Source: Bacteroidota bacterium (GTDB taxonomy: Bacteria; Bacteroidota; Bacteroidia; J057). From it: a stretch of 10,788 bases of DNA. Under the pieces are notes generated by a model. The model did no database searches. It was not told the origin of the DNA and saw only the letters and a list, made by a program, of their open reading frames with translations. The stretch lies in the NCBI GenBank assembly GCA_963169475.1, contig CAUJFT010000423.1:1-10788 (forward strand), read 5' to 3'. The translations under genes and the position numbers were made by a program. Below are positions 5,968-10,788 of this stretch, in pieces. How positions within the stretch are numbered: position 1 is the stretch's first letter; each line of letters opens with the position of its first letter.

Positions 5968-6144
5968 ATGAATATTTTCTTCTTTTTTTACCTACTCATA
6001 CTTACTAGTTTACCGCCGTATTACTTATTGAGAAAAATAAAACAAATCAAAGGACTTGGCAGTATTTTTGTGATTATAGCTATTGGTAGTATAGGCTTGT
6101 GGCGTATTTGCCTAAGAAAGAATCTCTTTTGTAGAATGGGCTAA
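5968..6144 (+). CDS. Small predicted two-helix membrane protein (58 aa)
   Basis: ATG at 5968 to TAA at 6142-6144. The peptide starts MNIFFFFYLLILTSLPPYYL (helix 1, about residues 2-20), has a strongly basic loop RKIKQIKG, and then GSIFVIIAIGSIGLW (helix 2, about 31-45), ending in RICLRKNLFCRMG. By the positive-inside rule the basic loop and basic tail conflict, so topology is unclear; the first segment could also act as a signal anchor. I recognise no family. It could be a stress or accessory membrane peptide, or a hydrophobic toxin-like product; no antitoxin is visible. The gene has its own leader region with a palindrome and a possible promoter, and an A-rich rather than Shine-Dalgarno start. 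Hydrophobic ORFs do arise by chance in T-rich DNA. Confidence 0.45.
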   Translation: MNIFFFFYLLILTSLPPYYLLRKIKQIKGLGSIFVIIAIGSIGLWRICLRKNLFCRMG

Positions 6145-6279
6145 CCGCTAAAATTGTTTTCTTTACTGAATATAAATTTCAATCACAGACTAAAATAGAA
6201 TGATTACTTTTTTTGTAGAAAAACATATTATCCTATAACTTAGCGGCGGAATCATCATCAATGGTAGGGAATCCAGATT

Positions 6280-8013
6280 ATGTGTAAAAAAACAATATTT
6301 TTTTTCGTTATATTTTACTTTGCATCGTTTTGGAATGGTGTGTTTGGACAGAATCCGGATACCCTGAAAATAATCAGTGCGGATACTGTTAGTTTTTCTG
6401 CTTTACCAACTCCTGCGATTAGAGATACGCTAAAAATTTTTCTGGATAGTCTTTCAGAAGTGCGATTTACAGCCTTAGATTCAGTCGGGTGCGCCCCACT
6501 TACTGTCCGTTTTGTTAATCAATTTAACGACCCGCTCAGTCGTTTTATTTGGGAATTTGGAGACGGGGAAACCGCTACCTTGGAAAACCCTCAACATACT
6601 TACCTAAAACCCGGCATTTACTCCGTGAAACAAAGAATATATGTTGGGAAGGACTCCTTAGTCGGAATAAAAGAAGATTTTATCCATGTATATTCGCCTA
6701 TATTACCGAACTTTTCCGCACCAGAAACTTGTATTTGTGAGAACCCCGCAACGGTAAATTTCCTGAACTTATCTCGTGCGGCAGAAAACTACCATTGGCA
6801 TTTTCCGGGGGGAGACCCTGCTACTTATGAGGGATTTGTGCCTCCGGATATCCGGTACGATACTCCGGGTAGTTATGCTGTAACTTTAGTTACGTCCAAC
6901 GGTGTTGGGTGTATGGATACGCTGACACGCCCCGACTTTATACAAGCGGGCAGCAAAATTGCTTGGGGTACTACTACTGCCAAACAATCTGCTTGTCCTC
7001 CGTTTGCGGTGATGTTCAGGGATAGCACGAAAGGGTGTATTGCTAAATGGGATTGGAACTTTGGAGACGGCACCAAGCATTCCGGAATGAAAGACCCTAT
7101 TCACATTTATGATAAGCCGGGTGTTTATGATTTTTCATTAATCTTAACCTTCAAAGTCGGGTGTAGTGATTCTCTTGTCCAAAAATCTTACATCACTGTG
7201 GGGGGACAAAATCTCAATGCCTCTATTTCTAAGAAAACGGTGTGTCAATACGAAACGATAACTTTTACTATCTCTGCCAACGGGTATGTAATCATAGAGC
7301 CAGAAGAGGGAGCAATGAAAATGATAGGGAATATAAGAGATACTGGAGAAGTAAATATTTTTTATCAATATAAAACTGCTGGAGTTCATTTCCCTGTTTT
7401 TACCGTAATTGACTCTGGTGGCTGTATTTCTCAGATACCTTTTAGGGATTCGGTGGTGGTACACCCCGCGCCGCGCCTCACTTTTGTGGCAGAACCTGGG
7501 TTCGGCTTATCTCCCCTAAAAACTACATTATCTCCATCAGTAACCGCTAGCGACTCTATAATACGTTTTATCTGGTTAGTAGAAGATAAAGGAGATATTG
7601 TGGTGGTAGCGGCAGAAAGAACTCCCACTTTGACCATAGACCATATAGGGCGGTTAGACGTAAGGTGTATTACAGAGAATCAATGGGGTTGCACAGATAC
7701 TTTTACAAGAAAAGAACTAATTGCGATATACGGGTCTCCATTTTTAGGAGCAGGAAACCCAGACCCGATAGCCAATTTTAGCAATCACCCCGATGGAGGT
7801 ATCAATATCCAGTTAATTACTCAAAGTAAAGAAACGTTTGAGATAATAGTTACAAATGTAGAAGGGAGTCTTGTTTTCAAAGACAATATTCTTACAGAAG
7901 GAGGTACCAAAATCTATACTTTACCGATACTTTCGTTGGGTATTGGAGTATATTCCATAGAATTAACCAGCCCGTCTGGCTGGAAAAAGGAAGTTAGTTT
8001 TGAAAAAAGGTAA
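6280..8013 (+). CDS. Secreted PKD-repeat protein with T9SS type A sorting domain
   Basis: 577 residues. A Sec signal peptide spans about 1-23 (MCKKTIFFFVIFYF..., cleavage before QNPDT). Then come Ig-like PKD repeats: one at about 71-138 with WEFGDG (91-96) and HTYLKPGIYSV; one at about 145-225 with WHFPGGD (173-179); one at about 236-305 with WNFGDG (259-264). Two more, at roughly 310-395 and 396-485, are divergent and lack the FGDG core. Several repeats carry a GCxDT/S-type element (NGVGCMDTLTR, KVGCSDSLVQ, QWGCTDTFTR). Residues from about 493 to the end resemble the type IX secretion C-terminal sorting domain: a degraded NP-type start, GGINIQLI, a FEIIVTN strand, then GIGVYSIEL and a basic end. 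It should be exported through the outer membrane and held at the cell surface, with a binding or adhesion role inferred; no catalytic domain is visible. It reads as a single gene, converging on the PAP2-like gene. Confidence 0.85.
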   Translation: MCKKTIFFFVIFYFASFWNGVFGQNPDTLKIISADTVSFSALPTPAIRDTLKIFLDSLSEVRFTALDSVGCAPLTVRFVNQFNDPLSRFIWEFGDGETATLENPQHTYLKPGIYSVKQRIYVGKDSLVGIKEDFIHVYSPILPNFSAPETCICENPATVNFLNLSRAAENYHWHFPGGDPATYEGFVPPDIRYDTPGSYAVTLVTSNGVGCMDTLTRPDFIQAGSKIAWGTTTAKQSACPPFAVMFRDSTKGCIAKWDWNFGDGTKHSGMKDPIHIYDKPGVYDFSLILTFKVGCSDSLVQKSYITVGGQNLNASISKKTVCQYETITFTISANGYVIIEPEEGAMKMIGNIRDTGEVNIFYQYKTAGVHFPVFTVIDSGGCISQIPFRDSVVVHPAPRLTFVAEPGFGLSPLKTTLSPSVTASDSIIRFIWLVEDKGDIVVVAAERTPTLTIDHIGRLDVRCITENQWGCTDTFTRKELIAIYGSPFLGAGNPDPIANFSNHPDGGINIQLITQSKETFEIIVTNVEGSLVFKDNILTEGGTKIYTLPILSLGIGVYSIELTSPSGWKKEVSFEKR

Positions 8014-8028
8014 ATACTATTAAAACAT

Positions 8029-8060
8029 CAACAGCCGAAATCTCCTGACTTCGACTGTTG
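8029..8060 (-). terminator. Hairpin between convergent genes, best as terminator of the minus-strand gene
   Basis: CAACAG (8029-8034) with CTGTTG (8055-8060) and CGAA (8036-8039) with TTCG (8050-8053) enclose a 10-nt loop. The single odd pair (8035/8054) is C-A in the plus transcript but G-U in the minus transcript, so the stem is an unbroken 11 bp only on the minus strand, where it is followed by ATGTTTT. A competing outer stem, AAACATCA (8023-8030) with TGATGTTT (8076-8083), is possible. It probably ends the gene at 8098-9447 and may also slow readthrough from the PKD gene. Confidence 0.5.
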
Positions 8061-8097
8061 CATTACTGTTTAACCTGATGTTTAATGTTCTCGTTCT

Positions 8098-9447
8098 TTA
8101 TGATTGTTTTCTCAATTTTAGTTTACTCATTACATTTTGCGCTACACATTTACCCTCATTCAGTCCGTTTTCAATGGCTTCTCTATAATGAATCCCTCCA
8201 TAAAGCCTGGAAATGGCTGCTTCATCAGCCGCTTCGTAAAAGGAAGAAAAGGTTCTGGGCTGGATTCCTAAAAATATATTTGAACTGTCTGTAAAGGTAC
8301 GATTACCCCATACTTGGGTTAATGCTTCTGAAATCGCACCAGAGCTTACAGAGTGTCCGGAGGTATATTCAGGAAAAGGAGGAGTACTCAACATAGGAGA
8401 CCACAAGGGGTCAATGTTTTCCCTAATGTAGGTAATCGGGCGAAGAAGGTTTACATTATACTTACAATTCCAACAAGAGATAAAAGCATCTGCGGCAGAA
8501 ACGCCCGCCAATACATAGACTTCGGCAGCATCTCCAAGGTCTGAATCATCATTCATAATAATCTGCCCGGCAATACGAAGCCAATGGCCAGACGGAGTAG
8601 GCGTAGCCCCTGCCCCGTCTGCCCACCACCTTACAAAATCAGCTTGGTCAGGAGTTCGGTTTAAGCTGGCAGTATAAACCTCCATAGCACTTTCGTAAAA
8701 GGAAGAAGAGGAAGAAGTACTATAAGGTAAGTTAGTAGGAATAAAACATTGATTGGGAGTAGAAAGTGCGAAGGGGCGTAAAGTACCCCAAAAAGGCTCT
8801 TGTGGGATAAGATTCACATTGTCGGTTGGTTCCCAAAAAGCAGGGTTGACGGAACGGGAGGGGACGGTGTAAGACATAAAACGGGTTTGGTCAAAATTAT
8901 CGGCACTTATCCATTGTTTTAATCCATTGCCGATGGCTGTACCTAAAGCGAGAGAGTTTTGAAAAACTGAATTAGAAATTTCGGAACTAGATTCAGAAGC
9001 GATAAGCGTATGAAGAGAATCTAACTTGTGAGTGGTAGAAGGTTTGGGGTTAGTAAAAAGGTGTTTGGTTACTTGGAAAATAGCCTCATTGGCTACTTCT
9101 CTGAAGTCATAAGCCTTCTTTTTGTTTCTTTTCGGGAGGCTATAAAGCCCGTTTAGTTGGTTTACTAATGACTGGTTGCGGGGCATACCTGGTACTACTG
9201 CTTCATACAATGCAACACTAGTATAGGCATAAATCCTAGAGGCTTGCGGGGGATTTTTCCCCTCCGACTTGGTTATATCTAACACTAAATCCATCCACCT
9301 TACCGCAATATCAGCATGATAACGGCGTGTGGGTTTTTCCTCAGCAGGAAACTCGTCCGCTAAGGTTGCCTCGCGCTGACACCCAGAAAGCACAGACGTT
9401 AATACAATAAGAACTAATAAATAGAATCTGTAATTATTTATCCTCAT
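8098..9447 (-). CDS. PAP2 / vanadium-dependent haloperoxidase-like lipoprotein
   Basis: 449 residues. The N-terminus is a lipoprotein signal with lipobox LSGC, so C23 should be lipidated and the protein anchored facing the periplasm or cell surface. The rest is the alpha-helical PAP2/vanadium chloroperoxidase fold. The anion-binding motifs are K329-x6-R336-P337, then SGH (363-365, in PEYTSGHSVSSG), then SR...H (S413, R414, H420 in SRLYGGIHYREA). PSGHW (285-289) is another stretch I associate with this family. The last motif usually ends in Asp four residues after the His; here that position is A424, as I recall for some relatives. Members bind vanadate or phosphate and act as haloperoxidases or acid phosphatases; which applies here cannot be read from sequence. 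A long Ser run (244-249) lies in a linker. An excellent promoter (9494-9523) precedes it and a hairpin terminator follows. Confidence 0.87.
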   Translation of the reverse strand: MRINNYRFYLLVLIVLTSVLSGCQREATLADEFPAEEKPTRRYHADIAVRWMDLVLDITKSEGKNPPQASRIYAYTSVALYEAVVPGMPRNQSLVNQLNGLYSLPKRNKKKAYDFREVANEAIFQVTKHLFTNPKPSTTHKLDSLHTLIASESSSEISNSVFQNSLALGTAIGNGLKQWISADNFDQTRFMSYTVPSRSVNPAFWEPTDNVNLIPQEPFWGTLRPFALSTPNQCFIPTNLPYSTSSSSSFYESAMEVYTASLNRTPDQADFVRWWADGAGATPTPSGHWLRIAGQIIMNDDSDLGDAAEVYVLAGVSAADAFISCWNCKYNVNLLRPITYIRENIDPLWSPMLSTPPFPEYTSGHSVSSGAISEALTQVWGNRTFTDSSNIFLGIQPRTFSSFYEAADEAAISRLYGGIHYREAIENGLNEGKCVAQNVMSKLKLRKQS

Positions 9448-9493
9448 ATCATTAAAAATTTAAATAATTTCATGTAAGATTTAATTAATAATA

Positions 9494-9523
9494 CAAATAT
9501 AACTGCTTTTTTAATAATGTCAA
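9494..9523 (-). promoter_or_regulatory. Promoter of the PAP2/haloperoxidase-like gene
   Basis: On the minus strand, TTG (9523-9521) is followed after 19 nt by TATATTTG (9501-9494). Both boxes and the spacing match the Bacteroidota consensus exactly. The predicted start near 9487 gives a leader of about 40 nt before the ATG at 9447. This is the clearest promoter in the window. Confidence 0.7.
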
Positions 9524-10289
9524 TACTTGATATTAATTTTTTTTGATTTTTATATAAACAAAAGATACATTATTAGTATTATATATTTATTATTAATATA
9601 CAATATTTATACTAATTATAGTTTTAACACAAAATAAAAAAAACAATAAACTAATTATCAAATATATAATATGATTACATTCACATAAATCACTTATTAT
9701 ATATACCGTACTATCCAAAAACTGCATTTATGATATATTTTAAAAAAAATATAAAAAATAGAATTATAAAACAAACATTGGACTTATGGTCTATTTGTAT
9801 AGCAATATATGAAAAGGTTATTCAATATTTTCCTCTCAAAAGTTAAGTAAGGAAATAAAATAAAAGAAATAAAAACCTAAAAAATAAAATGTAAGAAATA
9901 AAGAAAAGTTCAATTTATCCCAAGATTAGGGAGGGGATAATCTTGGGCTTCACCTAACGTGAGGGAGGGGATTACTTTATTTAACTATCATAAAATATAA
10001 AAAATAGGGGTAGATTGGTAATCTCAATAGTTTTTAGTGTGTTTGTCTTAGTATTCTCTGTAATTGATGCGAAGATATAAAAAAATATAGTAATTTCGCC
10101 TCCGATAAAAAATAAGGTGTACAATTCAATCTTAAATTAGTAAAGTGAGTAGATTTTGGTTTCCTTATTTGTAGGGATTTGCAAGATTGGTGAGGATTTA
10201 TTGTTTTAATAATGAAGAATTTTTGCCTGTCCTTTTTTGCAAGCCCATTTATAGTCGACATATACATTATAATAATATAGGTTTTTATC
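9524..10289. other. Very AT-rich intergenic region, no confident gene
   Basis: About 770 bases. From roughly 9530 to 9900 the DNA is overwhelmingly A and T, with only a handful of G or C per 60 bases. A 38-codon plus-strand frame (9730-9846, starting MIYFKKNIKNRIIKQTLDLW) is the only protein-like ORF and is weak. A minus-strand frame at 10034-10309 runs into the kinase start and looks like chance. A G-rich structured island sits at 9919-9974. No promoter with an exact consensus was found for the kinase; its leader might begin anywhere in 9980-10280. Confidence 0.5.
9919..9974. repeat. G-rich island with mutually exclusive inverted repeats
   Basis: CCCAAGATTA (9919-9928) and TAATCTTGGG (9938-9947) are a perfect 10-bp inverted repeat with the loop GGGAGGGGA. 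The loop sequence GGGAGGGGAT recurs exactly at 9963-9972. The right arm's TAATC (9938-9942) can instead pair with GATTA (9970-9974), and between them CTTCAC/GTGAGG (9948-9953/9959-9964) can form another stem with one wobble. Two alternative folds therefore share one segment. It lies about 315 bp before the kinase gene. Confidence 0.6.
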
Positions 10290-10788
10290 ATGCGTAATCC
10301 TAAACACATTGCTATAGCCGGAAATATTGGTGCCGGTAAAACAACACTTGTAAAAAAACTATCTGCTCAATTTGGTTGGGAGGCTCATTTTGAGTCGGTA
10401 GAGGACAATCCCTATCTTGAAGATTTTTATGGAGATATGAAACAGTGGTCTTTTCCGCTACAAATTCATTTTCTACATAGCCGTTTTAATCAAGTATTAA
10501 AAATATTAGAAAGCGATAAGACCATCATACAAGATAGAACTATCTACGAAGATGCTTATATCTTTGCCAAAAACCTTCATGAATCCGGATTTATGGAAAC
10601 AAGAGACTTTGAGAACTATTTTAGTTTATTTCAGACGATGTCCCGTCAGGTTTCAGCTCCAGACCTCCTTATCTATCTTAGAGCCTCTATCCCGACTCTC
10701 ATAGCGCATATCTCTAAAAGGGGAAGAGAGTATGAAAGCAGCATAAGTATCAAATATTTGGAAGACCTGAACGAACAGTATGAGGCTT
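10290..10788 (+). CDS. Deoxynucleoside kinase, N-terminal 166 residues (3' end off window)
   Basis: A dNK-family kinase (deoxyadenosine/deoxyguanosine kinase-like) that phosphorylates deoxynucleosides in the cytoplasm for salvage. The frame is open from the ATG at 10290 to the window edge. Visible motifs: P-loop GNIGAGKTT (11-19), the substrate-side stretch FESVEDNPYL (34-43) with E35, the QDRTIYED motif (81-88) with the catalytic-type D82-R83, and the lid arginine region SKRGREYE (142-149). The family is usually just over 200 residues, so about 40 are missing. The start MRNPKHIAIAGNIG is normal for the family. Which deoxynucleoside is preferred cannot be judged. Upstream DNA is AT-rich without a Shine-Dalgarno or an exact promoter match. 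Confidence 0.92.
   Translation, partial: MRNPKHIAIAGNIGAGKTTLVKKLSAQFGWEAHFESVEDNPYLEDFYGDMKQWSFPLQIHFLHSRFNQVLKILESDKTIIQDRTIYEDAYIFAKNLHESGFMETRDFENYFSLFQTMSRQVSAPDLLIYLRASIPTLIAHISKRGREYESSISIKYLEDLNEQYEA

Noticed and set aside
6145..6246. Inverted repeat CCGCTAA (6145-6151) / TTAGCGG (6240-6246) spanning 102 bp
   Set aside because: Only 7 bp with loose inner pairing; several such matches are expected by chance in a region this size.
9915..9947. DnaA-box-like TTATCCCAA near AT-rich DNA, suggesting an origin
   Set aside because: Matches only seven of nine positions of TTATCCACA, no cluster of boxes, and no dnaA, dnaN or par genes nearby.
10034..10309. 91-residue minus-strand open frame
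   Set aside because: It overlaps the start of the well-supported kinase gene, has no family resemblance, and its composition follows the AT-rich DNA.

Overview
The window looks like an ordinary chromosomal segment of an AT-rich member of the Bacteroidota. Four things support this. There is a secreted PKD-repeat protein with a C-terminal domain of the type IX secretion (T9SS) kind. Three minus-strand genes are preceded by good matches to the Bacteroidota promoter (TTG, 17-23 nt, TAnnTTTG). Shine-Dalgarno sequences are generally absent. There is a menaquinone-type methyltransferase gene together with ispF of the MEP isoprenoid pathway. I do not attempt a genus.

Layout: (1) 1-193, minus: N-terminus of an exported protein running off the left edge, with a promoter at 292-322. 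(2) 672-2015, plus: a FemAB/GNAT-like acyltransferase, then a likely terminator. (3) 2245-2559, plus: a small orphan protein resembling the WYL ligand-sensing domain without any DNA-binding part, closed by a textbook terminator. (4) 2776-3501, plus: ubiE/menG, preceded by a 21-codon ORF that overlaps its start. (5) 3502-4075: a long gap holding a striking 102-bp imperfect inverted repeat and a possible small frameshifted gene remnant. (6) 4076-4477, plus: an exported Rieske protein, followed by a DUF2306 membrane protein (4592-5281) whose 3' end overlaps the convergent ispF (5259-5741, minus). (7) 5742-6279: the ispF promoter, an 18-bp palindrome and a 58-codon gene for a predicted two-helix membrane protein. 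(8) 6280-8013, plus: the PKD/T9SS protein, converging on a PAP2/vanadium-haloperoxidase-like lipoprotein (8098-9447, minus), with a shared hairpin between them. (9) 9448-10289: about 840 bp, mostly extremely AT-rich, with one G-rich structured island. (10) 10290-10788, plus: a deoxynucleoside kinase running off the right edge.

The genes do not form one clear system. The closest to a theme is menaquinone methylation, a Rieske 2Fe-2S protein and a polytopic membrane protein with conserved histidines, all on the plus strand between 2776 and 5281. That hints at envelope electron transfer, but the spacing does not show an operon. I saw no CRISPR array, tRNA, rRNA or intact insertion sequence. The most unexplained signals are the 3815-3916 inverted repeat, the switchable-looking structure at 9919-9974, and the small ORF with the nearby palindrome at 5904-6144.
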